In this document: in pieces, positions 1 to 10,994 of the stretch
Layout: the number at the start of each line of letters is the position of its first letter
Numbering within the stretch: the stretch's first letter is position 1
Source of the DNA: Geobacter sp.
GTDB taxonomy: Bacteria; Desulfobacterota; Desulfuromonadia; Geobacterales; Geobacteraceae
Length of the DNA stretch: 64,000 bases
Direction: 5' to 3'
NCBI GenBank assembly: GCA_016177775.1
Contig: JACOUQ010000034.1
Coordinates: 1 to 64,000 of the forward strand
The notes under the pieces: model-generated
Database searches by the model: none
Told to the model about the DNA's origin: nothing
What the model saw: the letters and a program-made list of their open reading frames with translations, nothing else
Position numbers and translations under genes: made by a program

Positions 1-1
1 C

Positions 2-832
2 GAACCCACCCGCAACATTGCCATCACGCCGCACAACCTTTCGTATACCGGCCCCAACAGCGCATACAAGAGCACCGGCAGCGTCAAGGAGATCTGTGTC
101 TTCTGCCATACGCCGCACAACGCCACCATCAACCGTGCGCTCTGGAACCGCAGCATGCCGGAACTGGGGGCAGGGGTCAGCTACCACATGTACACAACCG
201 GCGCCAACCTCACGCAAACCACCAAGGGAGTGCAGAAACCCAGCGACGAGTCCCTCATGTGCCTCTCCTGCCATGACGGACGTTTCGCCGTAAACGTTGT
301 CCACCGGACCAGGATGGCGACCGGAGCCAATCTAGACATTCCCACCACCTTGTATCAACTGGAACTCGGGGGTTACTACGAAGACGGCAGCGATGGAAGC
401 GTGCCGGGCCTTCCCGCTCCCGTTGGTATCAGGATGGGGACCGCCGGGCCTGAGCCCAACGGGAACCCGAACATGCCGAACCTGGGCGCCATACGTGTCT
501 GGAATCCTGATGGCACTCCGGGTGACACGGGGAGTCTTGACACCCAGTTTTCTGGGAACGAGTTCGGAGACGACCATCCCATCTCCATGTCGTACAGCGA
601 TGTCTGGAACGAGAGAAACGCCGGGCTTGTCGCCCCGACCGACACTACGCGGCTGGCCCAGATCAAGTTCTACGGCGGGACGAAAATGCGCGTGGAATGC
701 GGCAGCTGCCACGACCCGCACGTAACATACTACTACGCCGAATTGGGAAATTCCGCGGACTCGAAGTTCGCGCCGTTCCTGCGCAAGAGCAACGCGGGGA
801 GCGGGCTTTGCCTGTCGTGCCATGACAAGTAG
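2..832 (+). CDS. Multihaem c-type cytochrome (5' end outside window)
   Basis: The reading frame is open from base 2, so the N-terminus and any signal peptide lie upstream; 276 residues are visible. Four CxxCH haem-attachment motifs can be read: CVFCH at bases 95-109, then CLSCH, CGSCH and a final CLSCH just before the stop. Spacing and the C-terminal motif followed by DK suit a periplasmic or outer-surface cytochrome of four to five haems. It is followed after about 60 bases by three giant cytochrome genes on the same strand, so it is probably the front of the same transcription unit. The upstream part may carry more haem sites. It is surely a cytochrome; its exact family is not recognised. 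Confidence 0.88.
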   Translation, partial: EPTRNIAITPHNLSYTGPNSAYKSTGSVKEICVFCHTPHNATINRALWNRSMPELGAGVSYHMYTTGANLTQTTKGVQKPSDESLMCLSCHDGRFAVNVVHRTRMATGANLDIPTTLYQLELGGYYEDGSDGSVPGLPAPVGIRMGTAGPEPNGNPNMPNLGAIRVWNPDGTPGDTGSLDTQFSGNEFGDDHPISMSYSDVWNERNAGLVAPTDTTRLAQIKFYGGTKMRVECGSCHDPHVTYYYAELGNSADSKFAPFLRKSNAGSGLCLSCHDK

Positions 833-894
833 TGGAGAGCCTGGCAAGCATGGGAGTGCATAGAATGGAAATGAAATCGAGTGGAGAGCAAGCC

Positions 895-3800
895 ATGAGA
901 CGAGCCTGCATGATAATTCTGATGGTGCTGATGACGGCCCTGCTTCCTGTCGCGGCCGGTGCCCTGGAGTTCCCCCATAATGCCGACATTTCGCAGAACA
1001 AGAACTTCAAGTGCAGCCAGTGTCACCTGACCGGCAGGAGCGCGGGTCTGAAAAGGTTCGAAAACTTCTGCTACGGCTGCCATGTGGGTAATCCATCCGT
1101 GCGTCCGAAACACACAGTCACCGCCGGCGACTCCTCCAACGTTTTCTATTCGATCACCACCAACAAATTCAAGAATCTGACCGAAGCCGAGAAAAAGATG
1201 ACCTCCCACAACTGGGTCGGTCTGGACAACCAGCCGGCAGCCGGCTCTGTCTCTCCGACATCCGGCCCCCTGTACAAGAGCGCCATAAATGGTACGGTGA
1301 GCTGCGCCCGCTGCCACTGGGTGCATTCGACGGGGACCGCATACCAGCAGAACAAGCCGCTTCTGCGGATGGCCAACGACCAGGACCAGTTGTGCGTCGA
1401 GTGCCACAAACCGCGCAATACGAGAGACACCACCACCGGCACCCATCCGGTCGCCTTCAAATATGCCAGTTCGGCATCCATTCGCGGCGTATTCTGGATG
1501 TATACGGCGCCGAGAAACACCGTCAATCCTGCCAACCCGACAGCCAGCCTCAAGAATTACCTGAAGAAGGGACGTGTTGTCTGCTCCACCTGCCACGGGA
1601 TCCACAAGACCGACTCCAACAGTGCCACATTTGACGCCTATACGACAAGCAGCATGTCTCCTCCGGCGAATGCCAAAAAAGGGAAGGGGATGCTGCTGCG
1701 CACTGACTTCGTTCGCCCGGACGGCACCACTGCGAACATCTGCCCGAACTGCCACACCTATGGTAACCACAACAAGAAGTACGGAACGAACAATATTCAG
1801 TGCACCTATTGCCACAGCGCCCATGTGACCACCGATCATAACGGTAATGTTATCAGCGGCCTTCCGAACAATGATCTTGTCAACCGCTACATGAACTACA
1901 GCGCCATTTCCATAGCCGGCGGAAATGTCCGCACCATTGCGGTATTCCGGCAGTCAACCTCCAACTCAGAGCTTTACAGGACTGATAAAAAAGGTCTGTG
2001 CCAGGTTTGCCATCCGTCAAGCATGTCATCCATGGGCGTTGCCTCTGGCCATCTGATCGGCGGCGTGCTTGATAATACCTATGCAAAATGTAACACCTGT
2101 CACCCCCACACCGGCACGACCTCGTTCACTCCGAACGGCGCCGCCGCCTGCGGTGCCTGTCACGGCCGTCCCCCCAGGTTGAACAAGCCTGGTAATAAGA
2201 AATATGCTGGATATGTGGATGGCGGTTACGCGGTCTATACCTCCGGCACCGTCAGTTTTGCCAGTTATTCAACCGCGAAGAACGGAAGCAATAATATCAA
2301 GAAGGACGAATCCAAAACGCCCCACTGGCGCCATTCCGCCGCGGCATATGATGTTGAGCCGGATAATTACGGCCTGGCCTGCGATGAATGTCACAAGGGT
2401 AACAGCCACCGTAACAGGACCTACCAGGACGTATTCGAGGTGCCGGCCACCAACTTCCCGAAAGCCCATCCGCTTCCGGGTGAAGGCGTCACTGCCCCGA
2501 TTGCCGGTCTCTTTGCCAAGAACTTCGCGCGCTACACGTCCAATAACGCGACGACAGGCACCTGCTCCAACATCTACTGCCACTCCAACGGTGCGCCGCG
2601 GAATATGTCGTTCAATATCTACACGGGCCTTGTTTACAAGACGATACCCCTCTGGCCAAATGGCGCCGGCACCATTTCGGCTGCTGCCGGCAACCGCTGC
2701 AACGCGTGCCATGGCAACAGCGCCACCCTTGTCACAAACAGCCATGCGAAGCACCGCGATGTCAACACCGGCAATGCCGTGATGGGCGCGGCCATCACCT
2801 GTAACGTCTGCCACAAGAACACGCTCAGCCTGACCAACTACACGACGATTGACTACGCGGGCAACAAGCACGTGAACGGTCTCAAGGATGTTGTGTTTGC
2901 TGATCCATATGGAGCCGCGTCAATGTCCTGGACGGCAAGCAACGGCACCTGCTCCAACGCCTGCCACGCCGATGGTCAGGGGAGCGGTTACGGCACCGGC
3001 GTTGCCGCTACCTGGGGCAATACACCGGCAGAGCGTTGCGGCCTGTGCCACGCCTTCCCGCCGACCACCGGCTCGCACACGGCGCACATGCCTTCGAATA
3101 CGACCTTGCTGCACAGGAGCTACACCAGCGCCGGTGTCTGGTCGAGCGCGGGCGATTATGTGTTCGGCTGCGCCAACTGCCATCCGAAGGACCTCACCAA
3201 GCACATCGACGGTGCCGTCCAGGTTACGCTCAGCAATGCCGCCGGCCACTCCGGGCCGCTCAACAACAAGAACAAGGCAACCGACGATACGAGCGGCTGG
3301 TCGAAGAACGCCGGCCAGTTCTACTGCTTCGCCTCCTACTGCCATTCTAACGGCGCCTGGAACAGCAGCTTTGCCACCTACAGGACATACAGCTCGCCTG
3401 ACTGGTACAACGCCGCCGCATACACCGCCACCGGCGACAAGTGCGCCATGTGCCACGGCAACTCGCCGAACAGCACGAGATCGTACGGTAACAAGTACAT
3501 GGAGGGGTCACCGGCCCACTACAACCCCAACTCCATGGGAACCGGCAAGTCAGGCGGTCACTTCGTCGGCATTCATTACAATGATATATACAGCGGCGGA
3601 AACGGAAAGGCGACCACTGCAAGTCCGGCTGGTTTCAAGAGCCACGGTGAATCTACCTATTCCACCACCATCAACTGCGATACCTGCCATTATGTGACGG
3701 TTACGAACCCGAGAAATGACAAGAACACGGTCTGCTTCAGCTGCCATGGCGCAGAGTCCAATCCTGCCTCCATCGCCAGCAAGTTGAAGCATATAAACGG

Positions 3801-4071
3801 CGTAAGGGATGTCTCCTTCAACCCCATTCAGGTGAAATCCAAGGCCCAGCTCAAGCAGAAGAGCTTCGACCTGTACAGCCTCGCCGTGGCGAAGCGCTAC
3901 CCGGCATCAACCAGTTACAAGGTGTCGGGCGCTTACGACCAGGGTAAGCAGGCCATCGGCACCTGGTCTAGCCCGAACTGCTCCAACATCTCATGCCATA
4001 ACGGCATACCTGTTGGATGGGACACCAACATGAGCCTCAACACCTGCAGCAACTGCCATAACGCGCTGTGA
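895..4071 (+). CDS. Large multihaem c-type cytochrome (about 19 CxxCH haems)
   Basis: A 1058-residue exported protein. The ATG at 895 is chosen because a GGAGAG ribosome site lies at 883-888 and a clean signal peptide follows (MRRACMIILMVLMTALL, cleavage near AGA/LEF); an in-frame GTG at 832 overlaps the previous stop but lacks these. I count 19 CxxCH motifs, three CxxxxCH (CSNIYCH, CFASYCH, CSNISCH) and one CxxxCH (CSNACH). Alternation of CxxxxCH with a CxxCH some tens of residues on is the Geobacter CxxxxCH...CxxCH domain pattern. The last 130 residues resemble the C-terminus of the next protein (INCDTCH, TNPRND and SKAQLK blocks). The likely role is long-range electron transfer through the periplasm or outer surface. 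Redox partner unknown. Confidence 0.9.
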   Translation: MRRACMIILMVLMTALLPVAAGALEFPHNADISQNKNFKCSQCHLTGRSAGLKRFENFCYGCHVGNPSVRPKHTVTAGDSSNVFYSITTNKFKNLTEAEKKMTSHNWVGLDNQPAAGSVSPTSGPLYKSAINGTVSCARCHWVHSTGTAYQQNKPLLRMANDQDQLCVECHKPRNTRDTTTGTHPVAFKYASSASIRGVFWMYTAPRNTVNPANPTASLKNYLKKGRVVCSTCHGIHKTDSNSATFDAYTTSSMSPPANAKKGKGMLLRTDFVRPDGTTANICPNCHTYGNHNKKYGTNNIQCTYCHSAHVTTDHNGNVISGLPNNDLVNRYMNYSAISIAGGNVRTIAVFRQSTSNSELYRTDKKGLCQVCHPSSMSSMGVASGHLIGGVLDNTYAKCNTCHPHTGTTSFTPNGAAACGACHGRPPRLNKPGNKKYAGYVDGGYAVYTSGTVSFASYSTAKNGSNNIKKDESKTPHWRHSAAAYDVEPDNYGLACDECHKGNSHRNRTYQDVFEVPATNFPKAHPLPGEGVTAPIAGLFAKNFARYTSNNATTGTCSNIYCHSNGAPRNMSFNIYTGLVYKTIPLWPNGAGTISAAAGNRCNACHGNSATLVTNSHAKHRDVNTGNAVMGAAITCNVCHKNTLSLTNYTTIDYAGNKHVNGLKDVVFADPYGAASMSWTASNGTCSNACHADGQGSGYGTGVAATWGNTPAERCGLCHAFPPTTGSHTAHMPSNTTLLHRSYTSAGVWSSAGDYVFGCANCHPKDLTKHIDGAVQVTLSNAAGHSGPLNNKNKATDDTSGWSKNAGQFYCFASYCHSNGAWNSSFATYRTYSSPDWYNAAAYTATGDKCAMCHGNSPNSTRSYGNKYMEGSPAHYNPNSMGTGKSGGHFVGIHYNDIYSGGNGKATTASPAGFKSHGESTYSTTINCDTCHYVTVTNPRNDKNTVCFSCHGAESNPASIASKLKHINGVRDVSFNPIQVKSKAQLKQKSFDLYSLAVAKRYPASTSYKVSGAYDQGKQAIGTWSSPNCSNISCHNGIPVGWDTNMSLNTCSNCHNAL

Positions 4072-4082
4072 TGAGGTGGCCC

Positions 4083-7000
4083 ATGAGAAACGCGTCAGAG
4101 ATCATGAACAGAAAGTTTGATATGATATCCGAAAGAGTGAGGTTGGCTATGGCGAACATAGTGCACAGGCTTATATCAGGAGTGCTTGTACTCCGTCCGG
4201 AACCGGCCGTGTCATGCGCGAGGGGGATGAGGGGAAGAACCTTCCCGCTGATTCTGTTCGCGTTCCTGCTCGCCGCCTGCCTCGTTCCTGGGGCTTACGC
4301 TGCCAACCTTTTGCACAACAGCCAGAATCTTAGCTCCGGTGATTGGAGTTCTGACGGCGGCTGGGGTGTAGCCAACGGAAAGTACGGCGAATTCAAGTGC
4401 ACCACCTGTCATGAGCCGGGTGCATCCAACATCAAGCGGATCAAATCGACCATCACGGTGCCCGATACGAGCAAGGGGAACATCCCCGGTGGCAGCGTCA
4501 CCTTCCTAAATGTGACCGGCGCGACCGGCATGGGTGACGACACCGGCGGTCATGGCAATTCCACCAAGATCTGCGAGGTCTGTCACACCGCCAACAAGTA
4601 CCATAACTTCAACACTACCAACAACACCGGCGGGCTGACCCACAATAACAAGAAGGACTGCACCAGTTGTCATACCCACGGCACGGGTTTTGCGGCCGCC
4701 GGCTGCGATACCTGCCATGGCAATCCGCCTACCACTAACAACACCGACAACAGCAACAACACCGGCCTTGTCTGGAACTCCAACCCGACCGGTGCCACCA
4801 GCCCGTCCAACGCCGGCGGCCATCTGGTCCACAACAACAAGGGCTATTCATGCAATGCATGCCATGCTGCCTATACCACCTCGCCCATGGGTAACAACTT
4901 TATCGAAATGGGCTTCAATTTCTTCGGCGCTAACAGGGGGGGGACGTTCACCGGTTACACCTCGCCTGCCAGTCCTTACACATTCAAAACGAACAATCCG
5001 GGCACGACCGTGCTGCGGCGCAACAACTACAATAACACCTGCGCCAACCTATACTGCCACGGCGGCGGCGACAGCCAGAGCGGCAAGGCGGCCCTCGCAG
5101 GCGGGACAATTACGACACCGTCGTGGGTCGGCGCGAGCCAGGCGATCTGCGGCACCTGCCATGGCGTAACGGCAGCCGCTGTAGATGCCGGCTTCGACAA
5201 CAGCCACAAGAAACACGCCGGCACGGCCGCTGCCGGCAACCTCCAGCGCGGCTGCAGCACTTGTCACGGGACAATAACCAATAACAACCATGTGGACGGT
5301 AAGGTTTTCTGGAACCTCTCCACGGCAGACCCAAAGATCGGCGCGTCCGCAACCTACAGGGGATATAGTTCCGGCGACACCGGCGCCAACTCCCTTGCTC
5401 CGAGCGCAACCTTCGGTCAGTGTCTCAGCATCTACTGCCACAGCAACGGCCGCCGCACCGTGCAAGGTCCGGCAACCGAGGCACCAACCTGGCGGACAGC
5501 CCTGACCGGCTCAGCCACCTGCTCTTCCTGCCACAAGGGTGCAGTGGGGGCCACATTCGGCGTAATGACCAGCGGCAATCACACCGCCCATGTGAACAAT
5601 GCCGCCGTAAACGGCGCCAATTACACCTGCGACGCCTGCCATTACAAGACGGTGGCAGCCGGGACCAATGCCACGCTCAAGCAGTATTCCGGCGTCATCT
5701 ACCATGTCAACAAGTCGATCAACGTATCCTTCACTGCTCTGAACACTGGCGCGACGCCTTACAACAACGGTCCGAACTGCGGCGCTCTCTACTGCCACAG
5801 TGACGGCAACCGCAACTCCGGTTCCCGTGCCTATACCAACCCGAGCTGGAGCGGAGCCGCCATTGCCTGCAACGGCTGCCACGGCACCGGCAATGGCCAG
5901 GGTTACCCTGACCACGGTAACGCCGGGGCAGGGGCGGCCGGCTCCAACAGCCATCAGAAGCACGTGGCAAGCAGCGGCATAAACTGCTACGAGTGCCACT
6001 GGAAAACGACGCACAACGACAGCACCATCTACTATAACTTCAGTACCGCCCACCTGAACGGCACCGGCTATGCCGCCGGCAGAGACGTGAAGTTCAACAC
6101 CACCGGCTACAACGCGAGCGGTACCTACGATCCGACCATCACCACCGGGCAGAAGTGTTCCAACACGTATTGCCATGGTGCACCCGCTTCGATTGCATGG
6201 GGTGACAATGGAGTCATCAACTGCACCTCATGCCACGAAGCGCGCAACAATGCCAGCATATCCACGCGCCATGACCGGCACATCAATACCTCGCTGACCA
6301 CCACCTTCGGCAGTGTGACCTCCTCCAACCGGCATAGTGCCGGCGACACGCTTTACGTGTATGGTTGCAGGAACTGCCACACTGTCGTTAACGACCATCC
6401 CACCGGCCCCGTGACTCCCAATGTCCAGGATGCCAGAATTCAGCTGGCGGACAGCCGCTCTAAAATCACCGACTATACTCCGGGTGGCGGCGTAACCACT
6501 GACGGCAAGGGGTATGAGTGGACCAACGGCACCTGCACCACGGCTTGCCACTCCAAGGACGGCACCGCCATCGGCCTGCCGACTGTCTCCTGGACCACCG
6601 CCTACACCGGCTCCTGCAAGGCCTGCCATGGCGGCAAGGGTTCGGTCGTCGGGGATTTCGCCACCGGCACTGTCCACGTGACGCACCTGAACAACTACTC
6701 CACCAACACCAAGGTTTCCAACTGCGCATCCTGCCACGCCACTACGGCTGCCAGCAACACCGCCATCCTGAACGGCGCGCAGAACCAGCACCCGAACCAG
6801 GTGAAGAATACCGCTGCCAGCTCATGGGTAGGAAGCGGCTCGATAACCAACAACACCTGCGCCAACACCTACTGCCACAGTCCCGGTCAGTCCCAGACTG
6901 GTTCCCATGCATCGATCAACTGGACACCCGGCATAACCTGTGCCTCCTGCCACGGCGGGAACCGGACCTATGGGAACAAGATCAGCACCTATGCCCATTT

Positions 7001-10000
7001 GGGACATGTCAACTACACCTCCGTGGTCGGCAAGTACATAGATTGCAAGGAGTGCCACGCCGCGACCGCGGCAAGCGACACAGCGATCTTCACCAAGTCG
7101 GTCCATGTCAACCGCTCGACCAACGTCAAGTTCGACAATAGCCTCAACAAGGATACCGACAGCCCGACCTACAACGCCGGGTCGACCACCGGCGCCAGGG
7201 GCTATTCCAAGGCGGTCGGCAATGCCGGGGCTAGCAACACTTGTTTGAACGTATATTGCCACAGTACCGGCAACCTGATCGCCGCCTTCGGCAACCTTTC
7301 CTCCGCCAGCGGCCAGAAGTACAGGACAATCACCTGGAACACCAGCTGGGGCGCGGGAAGTGCCAAGTGTGTCAACTGCCATGGCAACGGCGTAGACAAG
7401 TCGCATCCGGTATACAATTCCGGCCCTTCCGGCTCGGCCACGGCCAACAGCCACGTGAAGCACGTAGATGGTAGCGGCATCTACTGCAACGCTTGCCATA
7501 TCGATACTGTCTCCATAATCGGGACCACTCCGGACAAGGTTGTAACCTCAACCGGCAAGCACCTCAATCGGGTGGAGAACGTGCGGTTCAAGCTGGCCTA
7601 CGGTGGATACACCGGAAACTATATAACCGGCTCGAAGCAATGCTCCTCCACCTACTGCCACGGCTCTGCCCCGTCGCCTGCCTGGGGCAGCGCATCGCTT
7701 GCCTGCAACCAGTGCCACGAAGCCAGCAACGTGCTGCCGTCCGGCCACACCATCCACTGGGCTTCGGCATCGCTCCCGAGCAAGTTCGTCAACATGTCGG
7801 GCAACGTGAGCAGCGGCAGCACCTACCGCTTCACCTGCTCCTCCTGCCATGGCTCCCCCAACGAGCACACCGACGGCCCGGTTACCAATGGAGTGTCGGC
7901 TGCGGACATTTTCTTCGGCGTCACTTCAGCCGGGCGCGGCTCGAACGCCAACTATGCGTACAATACTTCGCCGGGCCGCCCCGGCACCGGCGTCCAGGAC
8001 AGCAAGGGCTACTGGTACACCGCCAGCACCGCCGGGGTGTGCAACAATACTTACTGCCACTCCAACGGCCAGGGCGCGAACGGTGCATCAGGCTCTCTTG
8101 TATGGACCAGCACCCAGTCCAGCGGGGCTGCCCGCTGCGGTGTGTGCCACGATAACGGCTCCACCCCGGCCAGCCTCTCCGGCAAGCATGCGGCGCACCT
8201 GACTGCCGGCGGCGCCCTCGGCGCGAAATACGGCTGCGTTGATTGCCACTCCAAGACGGTCAGCAATGATACCACCATTGCCAATGCAGCGGCGCACGTC
8301 AACAAGATGCGCGACTACTCCGGCGCTCGCGGGATCAAGACCGGCTATGTCCCGGCAAGCAACTGCAACTCTTACTGCCACAGCAACGGCAAGGGGACCG
8401 CGGTCAACCCCGGCTCCTGGACCACTGGGGCCGCCATTGGCTGCGCCGGCTGCCACGGCGTCGGAGGTGACGGCTTCGGGACCCCGCTCCCGGCGGTTTC
8501 TCCCAACAGCCACGCCAAGCACGTGGGGGCACAGACCGACTGCGTGAAATGTCACCAGAAGACCGTGGCGGCCGACGGCAGCGCCAACCTGCTGGCCGGC
8601 ACCACCCTCCACACCAACCGCACCCTTGATGTGAACTTCAAGGTGCTGAATTCGTTCACCAACGTCTCCGGTGCCTACAACAGCGGTGCACGGACCTGTT
8701 CCACAACCTACTGCCACGGTGCTGCCGCAACAGCCGCCTGGGGCACCGCCGGGGCGACCGACTGCCAGTCCTGCCACGCGGCCCGCACCGACTCCGGAGC
8801 TGCCAATGGCGCGCACTGGAATACCAACAGCGCCCACAAGCTGCACATGAACTCCACACTCACCGTCCTGCCGACCAGCTTCACCAACATGTCGGGCAAT
8901 GTGAGCACCGCTACGCAGTACCGCTTCACCTGCGCATCCTGCCACAAGATAACAACCTCGCAGCATGCGTCCGGCGCTGTTCGGCCATACCGCTCAGCGC
9001 AGGTATTCTACGGCTTCACCTCGGCGGGTTCAGGAAGCACTTTCAATAACTACACTGGTGGCGCCGTTCTTGGCGGCACCGACAATGGTTCCTTCAATTG
9101 GACGAGCGGCAAGGCCAACAAGTGTAGCACCTCCTACTGCCACTCCAACGGCCAGGCCACCAATGCCGCCGTCGGCGCGGTCAGGGCCTACGGCAACTAC
9201 TCGGTCAACTGGGCCACCACCACACGGGTAAACGGATGCAAGACCTGCCATTCCTTCGGCAACGACGCGGGTCAGGCGGGTACCAAGGCCCTTTCCGGGC
9301 GTCACGACAAGCACATGAACAACGCCAACTACCTGGGGAGCAACATCAAGTGCGGTGATTGCCATGCGAAGACCGTGGTCCAGGGGAGCTACTCGACCCT
9401 TAACAACAGGAAGTACCATGTCAACAAGTTCCGTGACTATTCCGGCGCTGTTGCCTTCAAATCCGGCTACACCAACGGGGCCTGCAGTGCCACCTGGTGC
9501 CACAGCAACGGCAAACTGGGTACCGGCGTTGCCTATACCGCCCCGACGATATACTGGAACGCCGCAGTACAGCCGCGCTTCCGCTGCAATCAGTGCCACG
9601 GCACCACAGGGGGTACCTATGGCGAGCCGGCTTATAGCAATGGTGGCGGTCTAACCGCCAACAACCACAACACCCACGTTACCGTTAAAGGGTACTCTTG
9701 CGACAAGTGCCACAGGAATACCGTGAAGCTGAACAGCTACACCACGCTCCTTTCCACCAACACGGCGCACCTGAACAAGAACATCCAGGATGTGGCGTTC
9801 AACAGCTATACGGTGGCCGGGCGCGGCTATGATGCCGGCACCAAGACCTGCAACAATATCTACTGCCACTCCGCCGGCGGCAACTATACCAACCCGGTGT
9901 GGGGCGGTGGAGCGCTCGATTGCGCCGGTTGCCACAAGATCAACAAATTGTCCAAGGGACACATCTTCCACATCTACACCTCCGCCGTGCCGACACTGTT

Positions 10001-10934
10001 CAACTACACGGCGAACAAATCGACCAATCTGCGCTACAACTACGGCTGCGCGGTCTGCCACCCGGTTGGCAGTGCGCTCCACTCTAACGGCACGGTCGAG
10101 CTCTACTTTGCCTCGAACGAGACCGGCACCGGCTCGATGAAGCAGAAGAACACGCTGATAACCGGTGGTTCCGCCGGACCGGTCGGCACTGCAGCTGGCA
10201 CCTTTGGTACTCCGGGAACCTCGGTCAAGTGCATGAATGTCTACTGCCACTCCAACGGCTACACAACTACATTCAGGTTCTACACGTCGCCGGAGTGGTA
10301 TAACGGTAGCTTCAGCGGCGACAAGTGCGCTGGTTGCCACGGCAACTCGCCGAACAGTGGGAACAAACCAGGATCGCCGACCCACTACAACAATAACTGG
10401 GTTGGCACCGGCGCGGCAGGCGGCCACCTGATGGGCATCCATGCCATGAAGGTCGCGAAGGGCAATCCCTTCATCGGGCGCCTGGCGGCTTCCAACGTCG
10501 AGCCTTCAAGTCATGGTGTCGCAACAAGCTCGACCACCATCAACTGCGACACCTGCCACAACAGCGTGGTGACCAACCCGAGAAACGACAACAATGCGTT
10601 CTGCGTCACCTGCCACAACGGCCAGGGCAATCCTGCCACCATAGCTGACAAGTCGAAGCACGCAAACGGCACAGTGGCGGTTGCCTTCAAGGCAACAACC
10701 GTCTACAGCAAGGCCCAGTTGAAGGATCCAAGCTTCAAGTGGATTTCCTCGTCGACCCTGTGGCACAGAAACAACGGCTTCAAGGCTAACAACAGCTTCG
10801 ACAGTTCCAAGCAGAACCTGAACGCAAGTACCTACGCAGGCGGCAACTGCACCACGATCTGCCACTTCAACGCTTCGATTCCGTGGAGCAATTCTCCGGC
10901 CGCTACATGCAACAGCTGCCACACGACAATGTAG
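4083..10934 (+). CDS. Giant multihaem c-type cytochrome (about 37 CxxCH haems, 13 CxxxxCH)
   Basis: 2283 residues, far beyond usual cytochrome size. I chose ATG 4083, preceded by GAGGTGG; GTG 4068 and ATG 4071 overlap the upstream stop and are alternatives. A long N-terminal extension precedes the hydrophobic segment (RTFPLILFAFLLAACLVPG), which can be read as a signal peptidase I site at AYA/ANL or as a LAAC lipobox. By my count there are 37 CxxCH, 13 CxxxxCH and three CxxxCH motifs in repeating blocks of about 150 residues. The CxxxxCH sites are usually followed by SNG or HG and then 40-90 residues on by CxxCH. Its first 60 mature residues match the next cytochrome and its last 130 match the previous one. 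Probably an extracellular or periplasmic electron conduit. Confidence 0.9.
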   Translation: MRNASEIMNRKFDMISERVRLAMANIVHRLISGVLVLRPEPAVSCARGMRGRTFPLILFAFLLAACLVPGAYAANLLHNSQNLSSGDWSSDGGWGVANGKYGEFKCTTCHEPGASNIKRIKSTITVPDTSKGNIPGGSVTFLNVTGATGMGDDTGGHGNSTKICEVCHTANKYHNFNTTNNTGGLTHNNKKDCTSCHTHGTGFAAAGCDTCHGNPPTTNNTDNSNNTGLVWNSNPTGATSPSNAGGHLVHNNKGYSCNACHAAYTTSPMGNNFIEMGFNFFGANRGGTFTGYTSPASPYTFKTNNPGTTVLRRNNYNNTCANLYCHGGGDSQSGKAALAGGTITTPSWVGASQAICGTCHGVTAAAVDAGFDNSHKKHAGTAAAGNLQRGCSTCHGTITNNNHVDGKVFWNLSTADPKIGASATYRGYSSGDTGANSLAPSATFGQCLSIYCHSNGRRTVQGPATEAPTWRTALTGSATCSSCHKGAVGATFGVMTSGNHTAHVNNAAVNGANYTCDACHYKTVAAGTNATLKQYSGVIYHVNKSINVSFTALNTGATPYNNGPNCGALYCHSDGNRNSGSRAYTNPSWSGAAIACNGCHGTGNGQGYPDHGNAGAGAAGSNSHQKHVASSGINCYECHWKTTHNDSTIYYNFSTAHLNGTGYAAGRDVKFNTTGYNASGTYDPTITTGQKCSNTYCHGAPASIAWGDNGVINCTSCHEARNNASISTRHDRHINTSLTTTFGSVTSSNRHSAGDTLYVYGCRNCHTVVNDHPTGPVTPNVQDARIQLADSRSKITDYTPGGGVTTDGKGYEWTNGTCTTACHSKDGTAIGLPTVSWTTAYTGSCKACHGGKGSVVGDFATGTVHVTHLNNYSTNTKVSNCASCHATTAASNTAILNGAQNQHPNQVKNTAASSWVGSGSITNNTCANTYCHSPGQSQTGSHASINWTPGITCASCHGGNRTYGNKISTYAHLGHVNYTSVVGKYIDCKECHAATAASDTAIFTKSVHVNRSTNVKFDNSLNKDTDSPTYNAGSTTGARGYSKAVGNAGASNTCLNVYCHSTGNLIAAFGNLSSASGQKYRTITWNTSWGAGSAKCVNCHGNGVDKSHPVYNSGPSGSATANSHVKHVDGSGIYCNACHIDTVSIIGTTPDKVVTSTGKHLNRVENVRFKLAYGGYTGNYITGSKQCSSTYCHGSAPSPAWGSASLACNQCHEASNVLPSGHTIHWASASLPSKFVNMSGNVSSGSTYRFTCSSCHGSPNEHTDGPVTNGVSAADIFFGVTSAGRGSNANYAYNTSPGRPGTGVQDSKGYWYTASTAGVCNNTYCHSNGQGANGASGSLVWTSTQSSGAARCGVCHDNGSTPASLSGKHAAHLTAGGALGAKYGCVDCHSKTVSNDTTIANAAAHVNKMRDYSGARGIKTGYVPASNCNSYCHSNGKGTAVNPGSWTTGAAIGCAGCHGVGGDGFGTPLPAVSPNSHAKHVGAQTDCVKCHQKTVAADGSANLLAGTTLHTNRTLDVNFKVLNSFTNVSGAYNSGARTCSTTYCHGAAATAAWGTAGATDCQSCHAARTDSGAANGAHWNTNSAHKLHMNSTLTVLPTSFTNMSGNVSTATQYRFTCASCHKITTSQHASGAVRPYRSAQVFYGFTSAGSGSTFNNYTGGAVLGGTDNGSFNWTSGKANKCSTSYCHSNGQATNAAVGAVRAYGNYSVNWATTTRVNGCKTCHSFGNDAGQAGTKALSGRHDKHMNNANYLGSNIKCGDCHAKTVVQGSYSTLNNRKYHVNKFRDYSGAVAFKSGYTNGACSATWCHSNGKLGTGVAYTAPTIYWNAAVQPRFRCNQCHGTTGGTYGEPAYSNGGGLTANNHNTHVTVKGYSCDKCHRNTVKLNSYTTLLSTNTAHLNKNIQDVAFNSYTVAGRGYDAGTKTCNNIYCHSAGGNYTNPVWGGGALDCAGCHKINKLSKGHIFHIYTSAVPTLFNYTANKSTNLRYNYGCAVCHPVGSALHSNGTVELYFASNETGTGSMKQKNTLITGGSAGPVGTAAGTFGTPGTSVKCMNVYCHSNGYTTTFRFYTSPEWYNGSFSGDKCAGCHGNSPNSGNKPGSPTHYNNNWVGTGAAGGHLMGIHAMKVAKGNPFIGRLAASNVEPSSHGVATSSTTINCDTCHNSVVTNPRNDNNAFCVTCHNGQGNPATIADKSKHANGTVAVAFKATTVYSKAQLKDPSFKWISSSTLWHRNNGFKANNSFDSSKQNLNASTYAGGNCTTICHFNASIPWSNSPAATCNSCHTTM

Positions 10935-10994
10935 GAAGGCGAACAGGTGCGAACAATGATAAACTTCTCGATAATATACAAACGTGAGGGCACC

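Noticed and set aside
733..1839. A 368-codon minus-strand open frame over the first two cytochrome genes
   Set aside because: It is antisense to clear haem-motif coding sequence and has no domain or ribosome site. Similar long antisense frames over the other cytochromes (for example 12414-13640) arise from the same biased composition.
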